Position numbers and translations under genes: made by a program. 6,664 bases of DNA from Desulfobulbaceae bacterium (GTDB lineage: Bacteria > Desulfobacterota > Desulfobulbia > Desulfobulbales > Desulfocapsaceae): the NCBI GenBank assembly GCA_030632405.1, contig DAOVUU010000141.1, forward strand, positions 1 to 6,664, written 5' to 3'. This document shows, one piece after another, positions 1 through 5,555 of the stretch. A model generated the notes under the pieces. That model was not told the origin of the DNA, ran no database searches, and worked only from the letters and a program-made list of their open reading frames with translations. Positions within the stretch are counted from its first letter, which is position 1, and every line of letters starts with the position of its first letter.

Positions 1-210
1 TCGTAATTTGCCTTCTATGGCCTCTGCGAGACCCTGAACATGCCGGGTGGACTTGCCGTTCATTATGACGAAGTATTCGGTAAAAGTAGTGAGGCCTCTG
101 ACATCTAAAATAACAAGCTCTTCTGCTTTTGTGTCAAGAGCTACCTGTGCACATATCTGAGCCAGTGATTCGCCACTCTCGTCACGATATTCCGTTTTTA
201 TCTGTTTCAT
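1..210 (-). CDS. rsfS: Ribosomal silencing factor RsfS (YbeB/iojap family), 3' end outside window
   Basis: The first 70 codons are visible on the reverse strand, opening MKQIKTEYRDESGESLAQIC. Residues 21-57 carry the hallmark stretch of the family: ALDTKAEELVILDV, then TTFTEYFVIMNGKSTRHVQ, an alpha/beta fold core. Known for the family: RsfS binds ribosomal protein uL14 on the 50S subunit and blocks joining to 30S, lowering translation in starved or stationary cells. Family members are usually about 105-130 aa, so roughly the C-terminal 40% lies beyond the left edge. The ATG at 210-208 is chosen because it precedes the conserved block by a normal distance. A modest AAAAGG lies 12 nt upstream, a long spacing for a Shine-Dalgarno. 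The gene follows topB by 30 nt in the same direction with no terminator between them, so co-transcription is inferred. Confidence in the family is high. Confidence 0.93.
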   Translation of the reverse strand, partial: MKQIKTEYRDESGESLAQICAQVALDTKAEELVILDVRGLTTFTEYFVIMNGKSTRHVQGLAEAIEGKLR

Positions 211-240
211 AACTAGTTGTGACCTTTTCTGGAGGGACTG

Positions 241-2703
241 TCAATTTTTTTCTGATTTTTTTCTTGATTTTCTTGGTGGAAACTCGAAGCTTATATTACC
301 GTTATCGGCCAGGAGCAGATAGGCATCAAAGGGCCGCCGTTTTTTTGAGATAAAGCCCTCAATCAAGGTAGTTTTTCCATCTTTTAAGAGTTGCTGTATA
401 TTCTCTTTCGTAAGCTGTTTGGATAAAATAATTTTACTGATTCTGAACCCGTTTTTTTCATCTCCGTCGAGTGCGGATTCCGACATAAAAGCAGCCGGTG
501 TTTCAAAAACTTTTGTCTTGTCTTTTGGTGAGACACCGAGGGAGGGAGTTGATTTTATGGCATTGATGTCGAGGTCTGCTGTTGAGTCCGCAAAGATAAA
601 CTCAATTTTATCCTTGGTGAGGCGCAGTGAAGCACTGAAAGGCTTCCCCTTTTTCGATCTGAAATTACTGAAAGGGCCGATCGTTTCACCTTTGAGGATC
701 GCTACAACCTCATTTTCGGCCATCATTCTGCCGCCAAGAATTTTTCGGATGGAGATTTTTTCATTTTCAGAAATATATGCGGTAGGTGAAGAAAAGAACT
801 TCGTGCCGTTTACCGGGCTGAAAGGTGTCTCCTCCCTCTTTTCCGTTGTCTCAAAATTTTTGACCTGATTAATTATATGGAGAGTTGTGGCGCGGATTTC
901 CGCCATAAACGCCTCTCGGGTAAGTGTCCCCTTGAGGATTTGATTGAGTTTGTATTCCCATTCGCCTGTTAATTCCGGGGAGGCTAAGAGGTCAATTTTC
1001 ATCGCTTCCAGCAGGGCCAGAAGTTCGAAAGCTTTGCCTGTAGGAGTGAGATCTCTGCCTTCCCTTACGATATATTTTTCCTTGAGGAGTTTCTCAATGA
1101 TAGCAGCTCTGGTAGCAGGAGTACCTAAGCCTCTTTCTTTCATCGCTTCAGCAAGTTCCTCGTTGTGCACGAGTTTGTCCGAGTTCTCCATTGCTGAAAG
1201 AAGCGTTGCTTCATTGAATTTCGGCGGTGGCGTAGTCTCAAGATTTTCTTTTTTTACATCATGGCAGAGAATATCGGCTCCCGGAGGGATTGGAATAAGA
1301 ATTTTATCCCGGGTCGTCCCCATCTCCGTTCCGTATATTACCTTCCAGCCAGGATCCTTGAGAATTTTCCCTTCCGTGAGAAAGGTTTCGTCCATTACAA
1401 ATGAAAGTCGACGGGTATTGAGAAAGATTGCCGGTGGGAAAAAAACAGCTAGAAAACGTTGTGTCACCAGCTGATAGATTTTGAATTCCGGTTCAGAGAG
1501 GTTTGATGGTAATGTCGTCGTCGGGATTATTGCATGATGGTCTGAAATTTTTGTGTTGTCAAACACACGTTTATTCAATCTGAGGTAGTTTTGTGTAAGT
1601 GCTGTTTGCGCAAATTCAGCGAGTTTCCATTTCGTTTGACTCTGCACGGCCTTTTTGACGGTCGGAAGGTAATCTTCCGGTAGATGCTTGCTGTCTGTAC
1701 GGGGGTAGGTGAGTACCTTGTGCCTCTCGTAAAGAGACTGGGCGATTGACAGTGTATTTTTGGCTGAAAACCCAAAACGCGAATTAGCCTCTCTCTGGAG
1801 AAGGGTCAGGTCGTATAACTGGGGGGATCGTTGAGTGACTTTTTTACTTTTTTCCTCGACCCGTGCTGGTTCTCCAGAACATTTTTTAATGATTTTCTCG
1901 GCGTCTTCAGGAATCCATATTCTATCAGCCCGTTTGTGGGCATCACCTGGGTCTTTGGAAAAAGAAGGGTCAATCCACTTTCCGGTATACGATGAATTGT
2001 TGAAGACAAAATGGCCGTACAGGTTGTAAAAAGACCGGGGAGCAAATGCTAGACGGGCTCTTTCACGTTTCACCAGCAGTGACAGAGTGGGTGTCTGTAC
2101 TCTTCCACAGGGAGTAAGGAAGAAGCCGCCTTTTCTTGAGTTGAATCCGGTAAGAGCTCTGGTCGCATTAATACCGATAATCCAGTCTGACTCGGAGCGG
2201 CAGAGGGCTGTATCCTCAAGGGGCTTCATTTCTGCATTATCCCTCAGCTGGGAAAAACCTTTTTTAATAGCATCCGCGGTCATCGACTGTAGCCACAGCC
2301 GTTTAAATGTTTTTTTTGCCACCGAGTTATTCCAGACATATTTGAGAATGTATTTGAAAATCAACTCACCTTCACGGCCTGCATCACAGGCGTTAATGAT
2401 TTCCGTTATGTCCTTTCGGCGAATAAGTCTTTGCAGTGTATTGAGTTGTCCTTTGGTACCATCAAGACCTTTTAAGGGAAAAGTCTCCGGCAGAATGGGA
2501 AGTTTGTCCATATCCCATTTTTGGAAAACAGGATCAATTTCTTCGGGATAACAGATTGAAACCAGATGACCTATTGCATATGAAATGACATAGTTATCAC
2601 CCTCGTAATGGGTTTTTGTTTTTTTGAATTTACCGGGGAGAATTTTTGCCAGATCAGCGGCTACACTCGGTTTCTCTGCAATTATCAGGGTCTTGTCGGT
2701 CAT
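241..2703 (-). CDS. topB: DNA topoisomerase III (type IA), TopB family, with two C-terminal repeats
   Basis: This 820-aa type IA topoisomerase would cut one DNA strand through a 5'-phosphotyrosine, pass the other strand, and so relax negative supercoils or unlink catenated and recombination intermediates. Seen: TOPRIM domain at about 5-145 with LIIAEKPS (Glu10) and NACDAGREGELIF (Asp107, Glu111); active-site motif TYPRTDS at 332-338 with Tyr333; SDHHAIIPT at 387-395; and GLGTPATRAAIIEKL at 525-539, all in family order. Residues about 634-706 and 730-808 are two related units (KFFSSPTAYISE and KVFETPAAFMSE, each followed by an SKKGKPF or SKKRRPF loop), resembling the topoisomerase C-terminal repeat. 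No Cys4 zinc ribbon is present. It is longer than E. coli TopB (about 650 aa) because of these repeats. The middle acidic residue of DxDxE is Gly109, a variant I recall as common in this branch. The ATG at 2703 places the TOPRIM strand at the N-terminus; no clear Shine-Dalgarno precedes it. rsfS lies downstream. Confidence 0.95.
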   Translation of the reverse strand: MTDKTLIIAEKPSVAADLAKILPGKFKKTKTHYEGDNYVISYAIGHLVSICYPEEIDPVFQKWDMDKLPILPETFPLKGLDGTKGQLNTLQRLIRRKDITEIINACDAGREGELIFKYILKYVWNNSVAKKTFKRLWLQSMTADAIKKGFSQLRDNAEMKPLEDTALCRSESDWIIGINATRALTGFNSRKGGFFLTPCGRVQTPTLSLLVKRERARLAFAPRSFYNLYGHFVFNNSSYTGKWIDPSFSKDPGDAHKRADRIWIPEDAEKIIKKCSGEPARVEEKSKKVTQRSPQLYDLTLLQREANSRFGFSAKNTLSIAQSLYERHKVLTYPRTDSKHLPEDYLPTVKKAVQSQTKWKLAEFAQTALTQNYLRLNKRVFDNTKISDHHAIIPTTTLPSNLSEPEFKIYQLVTQRFLAVFFPPAIFLNTRRLSFVMDETFLTEGKILKDPGWKVIYGTEMGTTRDKILIPIPPGADILCHDVKKENLETTPPPKFNEATLLSAMENSDKLVHNEELAEAMKERGLGTPATRAAIIEKLLKEKYIVREGRDLTPTGKAFELLALLEAMKIDLLASPELTGEWEYKLNQILKGTLTREAFMAEIRATTLHIINQVKNFETTEKREETPFSPVNGTKFFSSPTAYISENEKISIRKILGGRMMAENEVVAILKGETIGPFSNFRSKKGKPFSASLRLTKDKIEFIFADSTADLDINAIKSTPSLGVSPKDKTKVFETPAAFMSESALDGDEKNGFRISKIILSKQLTKENIQQLLKDGKTTLIEGFISKKRRPFDAYLLLADNGNISFEFPPRKSRKKSEKN

Positions 2704-2820
2704 ATGTGGTGGTTGCTGAATCGGGTTGTTTGTTTTCTGTGATTTGCGTCGGTTTACAGCAATTGTTAAAAACTGACAGCACAGCAGATTGGACTTTTTA
2801 CAACGGGATCAAAACTGTCG

Positions 2821-2851
2821 ATTAAATAAATAGTCAATTCAGGTTTGTCAA
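2821..2851 (-). promoter_or_regulatory. Candidate sigma70 promoter for topB-rsfS
   Basis: On the reverse strand a perfect TTGACA (2851-2846) is followed after 17 nt by TATTTA (2828-2823), or after 19 nt by the better TTTAAT (2826-2821). Transcription would start near 2814, giving a 5' UTR of about 110 nt before the topB ATG. The -35 is embedded in a short palindrome GTTTG-T-CAAAC (2843-2853). A second TTGACA on this strand (2889-2884) has no convincing -10 at normal spacing. The position in the divergent gap fits, but the -10 is imperfect. Confidence 0.5.
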
Positions 2852-2912
2852 ACACTATTTTGTTTTTACCGGGATTTTCATCCTGTCAAATCCTTTGTTT
2901 GTTTTGTTCTAT

Positions 2913-2929
2913 TGTGCAATATTTGCACA
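2913..2929. repeat. Perfect dyad TGTGCAA-TAT-TTGCACA followed by a T-run
   Basis: A perfect 7-bp inverted repeat with a 3-nt centre lies in the gap between topB and the rightward operon, and T2930-T2936 follows it on the + strand. It can be read as a two-fold operator for a dimeric regulator, since the TGTGC...GCACA ends are operator-like. It can also be read as a weak AT-rich intrinsic terminator for + strand transcripts. It sits upstream of the candidate topB promoter and just before the Shine-Dalgarno of the 54-codon ORF. No regulator can be named from the sequence. Confidence 0.5.
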
Positions 2930-2967
2930 TTTTTTTCACCATATATAGATATTTAAGGAGGTACTTA

Positions 2968-3132
2968 ATGTTTGACAAGTATATATGTTTGTGGTTATAT
3001 GTCTTGGTTCGATTGTTGGGTGCTTTTTTCTCCTTTATTTGTACCGGGAAAGGGTGCAGGCTTTTTTTCACTGATCGGACGTTTGCGGGGGTATACTTTT
3101 TGTGCGCTGTGCTGGTACAGAGAGGTTGTTGA
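2968..3132 (+). CDS. Possible 54-aa hydrophobic small protein or leader peptide
   Basis: I do not recognise this ORF. An AAGGAGG Shine-Dalgarno (2955-2961) lies 6 nt before the ATG, the best ribosome binding site in the window. The product begins MFDKYICLWLYVLVRLLGAF. It is strongly hydrophobic at residues 5-25, with a second hydrophobic stretch at about 38-50 and five cysteines, so it could be a small membrane peptide. The TGA (3130-3132) abuts the 5' arm of the terminator-like hairpin ahead of rimP. Against it: the region is T-rich, which yields Phe/Leu/Val-rich peptides by chance; two candidate promoters (2972-3001 and 3092-3097) lie inside it; and no clear promoter lies upstream. It may be a short membrane protein, a leader peptide or a chance ORF. 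Confidence 0.3.
   Translation: MFDKYICLWLYVLVRLLGAFFSFICTGKGCRLFFTDRTFAGVYFLCAVLVQRGC
2972..3001 (+). promoter_or_regulatory. Candidate distal promoter for the rimP-nusA operon
   Basis: A consensus TTGACA (2972-2977) is followed 18 nt later by TATATG (2996-3001). The -35 is perfect but the -10 lacks the final T, so the call is tentative. The start would be near 3007. A transcript from here would lack the Shine-Dalgarno and start codon of the overlapping 54-codon ORF, so this promoter and expression of that ORF are alternatives. Confidence 0.35.
3069..3097 (+). promoter_or_regulatory. Candidate proximal promoter for the rimP-nusA operon
   Basis: A strong -10, TATACT (3092-3097), has no good -35. 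CACTGA (3069-3074) is at 17-nt spacing and TTCACT (3067-3072) at 19. The spacer just before the -10 is G-rich. A start near 3102-3104 would place the hairpin and T-run about 30 nt into the transcript and leave a leader of about 140 nt before rimP. The fit with the leader architecture is the main support. Confidence 0.45.
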
Positions 3133-3157
3133 AAGTGGGCAATGCCCGCTTTTTTTT
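3132..3157 (+). terminator. Intrinsic terminator-like hairpin in the rimP leader (possible attenuator)
   Basis: AAAGTGGGC (3132-3140) pairs with GCCCGCTTT (3144-3152) through nine base pairs, including one G-U, around an AAT loop. A run of eight T (3150-3157) follows. This is a textbook rho-independent terminator on the + strand. It sits downstream of the candidate rimP promoters and upstream of rimP with no complete recognised gene ahead of it, so it would stop most operon transcripts unless bypassed. From memory, premature terminators in rimP leaders are known in gammaproteobacteria, and the nusA operon is autoregulated in E. coli. A role here is inferred. Confidence 0.75.
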
Positions 3158-3196
3158 ATGTCTGAATGACACTGGTCTTTCAGTTTGCGGCTATAT

Positions 3197-3220
3197 GCCA
3201 CCTGCCCTCAGGGAGGTGCC
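3197..3220 (+). other. GC-rich stem-loop in the rimP 5' leader
   Basis: CACCT (3199-3203) pairs with AGGTG (3214-3218) and CCC (3205-3207) with GGG (3211-3213), with a bulged G3204 and a TCA loop. The 3' arm contains GGGAGGTG, the most Shine-Dalgarno-like sequence near rimP. It lies 24 nt before the chosen ATG, too far for normal use. The hairpin could affect rimP translation or mRNA stability, or be incidental. Confidence 0.4.
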
Positions 3221-3242
3221 TGCCTGGTTACGGGATGGATGG

Positions 3243-3698
3243 ATGAGTGAGTATATCATTGACAGGGTGAAGGAATTCCTTAAAGATCTGTTGCCTTCAA
3301 TGGAACTTGAGCTTTTCGACATCCAATTTCGCAGAGAAGGACATGGTTGGGTTCTTCGGGTTTTTGTCGACACAGATGATGGAGTCGGTCACGAGCACTG
3401 CAGCAAAGTTAGTCGCGAATTGAGTTATTACTTAGACGTTGAAGATCTTATTGAACATGCATATCACCTTGAGGTGTCTTCTCCCGGTCTTGAACGTCCT
3501 CTGCGGTCTGCTGCTGATTTCTGTCGTTTTACAGGTGGACTCGCCAGAGTAAAATTGTCTGAAAATAGAGAAGGGAAAAAGGTTTTTGAAGGTGTTATTG
3601 AACGGGTCAGTGAAAATATAATTGATCTGAGGCTTGAAGATAAAACTCTGGTACAGTTTCCTTTTGAGGCGATTAATAAAGCCAGGTTGGCGATTTAA
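3243..3698 (+). CDS. rimP: Ribosome maturation factor RimP
   Basis: This 151-aa protein starts MSEYIIDRVKEFLKDLLPSM. RimP binds the assembling 30S subunit in the cytoplasm and aids its maturation, including assembly around the central pseudoknot. Seen: N-terminal alpha/beta domain at about 1-75 with FDIQFRREGHGWVLRVFVD; the signature EVSSPGLERPL at 77-87; and a C-terminal SH3-like domain at about 90-151 ending QFPFEAINKARLAI. Length matches the family (about 150). The frame is open back to 3102, but the ATG at 3243 gives the normal N-terminus; ATG 3195 would add 16 residues of non-family sequence. The Shine-Dalgarno is weak (GGATGG just upstream), and the start sits in ATGGATGGATGA with out-of-frame ATGs at 3235 and 3239. 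It is the first gene of the operon; nusA follows after 136 nt. Confidence 0.94.
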   Translation: MSEYIIDRVKEFLKDLLPSMELELFDIQFRREGHGWVLRVFVDTDDGVGHEHCSKVSRELSYYLDVEDLIEHAYHLEVSSPGLERPLRSAADFCRFTGGLARVKLSENREGKKVFEGVIERVSENIIDLRLEDKTLVQFPFEAINKARLAI

Positions 3699-3736
3699 TA
3701 TTTAAGGAATGAAATCTGCGTTGTTCCACTTCTCAT

Positions 3737-3777
3737 GGGAAGCGGTAAATATGCTTGTCTATCGGGGTTTGCTTCCC
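3737..3777 (+). other. Long-range stem in the rimP-nusA spacer
   Basis: GGGAAGC (3737-3743) is perfectly complementary to GCTTCCC (3771-3777). G-U pairs can extend the stem inward and a 27-nt loop separates the arms. There is no T-run, so it is not an intrinsic terminator. The 136-nt spacer is longer than most gaps in this operon and carries no ORF or clear promoter. The stem may be an mRNA processing or stability element, or chance. Confidence 0.35.
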
Positions 3778-3834
3778 GGCGATGCAATGTCAACAAGAAG
3801 CTAGAGCTGAAAGTTATAAAGATGGGGTAAAAGA

Positions 3835-5229
3835 ATGTTATCGGATTTGAAACGTATCATCGACCAGATCAGTAGGGATCGAGGGTTCGACAAGGCACTG
3901 CTGATAGAAGCTATTGAAGAGGCTGTGCAGTCAGCCGCCAGAAAAAAACTTGGCAGTCGTCGTGACATCGAAGTTCGATATAACGAAGAGTACGGTGAAG
4001 TTGAAATATTTCAGTTCAGAATTGTTGTAGAAGAAGCTTTAGATGAACAGACCGAGATTGAGCTCAATGAGGCGGTAAAGCTTGATCCTGAAGTTCAGTT
4101 AGGTGATGAGCTTGGCGAAAAAATGGTTGATATTACTGACCTTGGACGGATTGCTGCGCAGTCGGCCAAACAGGTTATCATCCATAAAATGAAAGACGCC
4201 GAACGGATAGTGATTTATGATATGTTCAAGGATCGGGTTGGAGAGGTAGTGAGTGGTATTGTGCAGCGGTTTGAGCGTGGCAATATGATTGTTAATCTGG
4301 GTCGCACCGATGCAATACTGCCAAAAGATCAGCAGATCCCCAAGCGGTCTTTTAAGCAGGGAGACAGGATCCGGGCCTATTTAAAGGATGTTCGTCAAAC
4401 TACCCGTGATTCACAGCTTATACTTTCAAGGACCTGTGACGAGTTTCTGGAGAAACTCTTTAACATGGAGGTCCCGGAGATGGCTGAAGGAATAGTTCGT
4501 GTCATGGGCGTGAGTAGAGAACCTGGATTTCGTGCAAAAATTGCTGTGAGTTCTTCTGAGGGTGACGTGGATCCCGTTGGCGCCTGCGTAGGAATGAAAG
4601 GATCTCGGGTGCAGAATGTTGTTCAGGAGCTTCAGGGTGAGCGAATTGATATTGTTACCTGGAGCCCTGATCCCGCAAAATACGTCTATAACGCGTTGGC
4701 ACCAGCCCATGTGAGCATGGTCAGGGTTGACGAGGATGCTAAGTCCTTATTGGTTGTCGTGCCTAACGATCAACTTTCTCTGGCAATTGGCCGGCAGGGA
4801 CAGAATGTGAGGCTGGCGTCAAGGCTCCTGGGGTGGCGTATTGACGTAAAAAGTGAACAGCGCTATGCGAACCTTGAAAATGAAGGGTATCAATCTCTTA
4901 TTGCCTTGAATGGCGTAGATGAGGCACTTGCTGATCAAATGTTTGCCAAGGGAATTGTTTCTACTCTGGCCCTGGCTGAAAAAAATGTTGATGATCTGAT
5001 TGTAATACGGGCTATCGATGAAGATTTTGCTCAAGCGATGATTGAAGAGGCGAAGGCCAATCCATTTGCAGCAGAAGAACGTGTTGATGAAGAGGACAAG
5101 GAGATTGTAGAAGTTGAGGAAAACGATGTATCTGAAATTGAGGAACAAGTATCACCTGATTCCGCAGATGCAGGAGACGAATCGGAAGAGGACGTGATTA
5201 TTGTCGATGAGGAAAAAAGTAAGGATTGA
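3835..5229 (+). CDS. nusA: Transcription termination/antitermination factor NusA
   Basis: NusA (464 aa) binds RNA polymerase at the RNA exit channel, promotes pausing and hairpin-dependent termination, and joins antitermination complexes. Seen in order: N-terminal polymerase-binding domain at 1-125 (MLSDLKRIIDQISRDRGFDK); S1 domain at 133-200 (RVGEVVSGIVQRFERGNMIV to SRT); KH1 at about 225-277 with GMKG at 253-256 and NVVQELQGERIDIV; KH2 at about 300-340 with AIGRQGQNVRLASRLLGW; one helix-hairpin-helix unit at about 352-411 (LIALNGVDEALADQMFAKGI); and a low-complexity acidic tail at 412-464. E. coli NusA has two C-terminal acidic repeats and about 495 aa; here one unit plus the tail is present. 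A GGGG at 3824-3827, 7 nt before the ATG, serves as ribosome binding site. The end nearly abuts or overlaps ylxR, suggesting translational coupling. Confidence 0.97.
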   Translation: MLSDLKRIIDQISRDRGFDKALLIEAIEEAVQSAARKKLGSRRDIEVRYNEEYGEVEIFQFRIVVEEALDEQTEIELNEAVKLDPEVQLGDELGEKMVDITDLGRIAAQSAKQVIIHKMKDAERIVIYDMFKDRVGEVVSGIVQRFERGNMIVNLGRTDAILPKDQQIPKRSFKQGDRIRAYLKDVRQTTRDSQLILSRTCDEFLEKLFNMEVPEMAEGIVRVMGVSREPGFRAKIAVSSSEGDVDPVGACVGMKGSRVQNVVQELQGERIDIVTWSPDPAKYVYNALAPAHVSMVRVDEDAKSLLVVVPNDQLSLAIGRQGQNVRLASRLLGWRIDVKSEQRYANLENEGYQSLIALNGVDEALADQMFAKGIVSTLALAEKNVDDLIVIRAIDEDFAQAMIEEAKANPFAAEERVDEEDKEIVEVEENDVSEIEEQVSPDSADAGDESEEDVIIVDEEKSKD

Positions 5230-5245
5230 CAGGCAGTATATTTCG

Positions 5246-5455
5246 ATGATGAGAAAACCGATTCGTACCTGTTGTTCCTGCAAAAAAAAAATGCTGAAAG
5301 ACGATTTGAATCGCTTTGTCTGGAGAGAAGGGGCGATTAAAATTGATACTGAACAAAAGATGTCCGGGAGAGGGGCTTACAGTTGCAGGGAAAAACTCTG
5401 TATGGAGAGTTTCTTCAGACAGGAAAGGAAGTGGAAAAGATTATTTCGCCTTTGA
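5246..5455 (+). CDS. ylxR: YlxR/RnpM family small RNA-binding protein (DUF448)
   Basis: This is a 69-aa protein from the chosen ATG (MMRKPIRTCCSCKKKMLKDD). Family marks are KPIRTCxxC at 4-12, LNRFVW at 21-26 and GRGAYSC at 41-47, with a basic C-terminal helix. YlxR sits in nusA-infB operons across bacteria; in Firmicutes it was reported to bind RNase P RNA and modulate it (RnpM). The start is uncertain: the frame is open from a TTG at 5201 and an ATG at 5207, both overlapping the end of nusA, and ATG 5249 is adjacent. ATG 5246 gives the usual short N-terminus, but only a weak Shine-Dalgarno (ACAGG, 12 nt away) precedes it. It begins 16 nt after the nusA stop. A run of ten A (5282-5291) encodes Lys13-Lys15 and the first base of Met16. 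Confidence 0.85.
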   Translation: MMRKPIRTCCSCKKKMLKDDLNRFVWREGAIKIDTEQKMSGRGAYSCREKLCMESFFRQERKWKRLFRL

Positions 5456-5545
5456 AAAAGGGTAACTAACAAAAGCTTATCAGCAGGTGAAGTGCAGGTG
5501 CAGCATCAATGTGGATGAGCGAAAAAACTGTTGCGGTGTAATACG

Positions 5546-5549
5546 GGAG
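5546..5549 (+). promoter_or_regulatory. Ribosome binding site of infB
   Basis: GGAG lies 6 nt before the infB ATG, inside the purine-rich stretch GGGAGTGAAGG, and fixes the start at 5556. The gap from ylxR (5456-5555) contains no recognisable gene, promoter or terminator; GCAGGTG occurs twice in it (5483-5489 and 5494-5500). Confidence 0.7.
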
Positions 5550-5555
5550 TGAAGG

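Noticed and set aside
419..2551. Plus-strand ORFs inside topB (such as 419-868, 944-1474, 2087-2551)
   Set aside because: They are antisense shadows of the coding frame; products are serine- and leucine-rich without motifs and lack ribosome binding sites.
241..2703. topB as part of an integrated mobile element
   Set aside because: This topoisomerase branch is common on conjugative elements, but no integrase, relaxase, att-like repeats or tRNA are present, and it is flanked by core genes.
2759..2816. Inverted repeat TTGTTAAAAA ... TTTTTACAAC in the topB 5' leader
   Set aside because: One-base bulge, AT-only core and a loop of about 30 nt make chance likely in such AT-rich DNA.
2995..3201. 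Reverse-strand 68-codon ORF opposite the rimP leader
   Set aside because: Low-complexity Lys/Ser/Pro-rich product with no recognisable motif and no good ribosome binding site; it mirrors the leader hairpins.
3102..3242. Extended N-terminus for RimP (open frame back to 3102, ATG also at 3195)
   Set aside because: The extra residues do not look like RimP and cover the terminator hairpin and T-run; the ATG at 3243 gives the usual length and N-terminus.
2704..3242. tRNA upstream of rimP, as metY lies in E. coli
   Set aside because: No cloverleaf, T-loop GGTTCGAATCC-like motif or CCA end found on either strand; the GGTTCGA at 3006-3012 lacks the matching stems.
5201..5245. TTG or upstream ATG start for YlxR overlapping nusA
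   Set aside because: Possible, but the added residues are not family sequence and no well-placed Shine-Dalgarno supports them; kept as an uncertainty in the ylxR entry.
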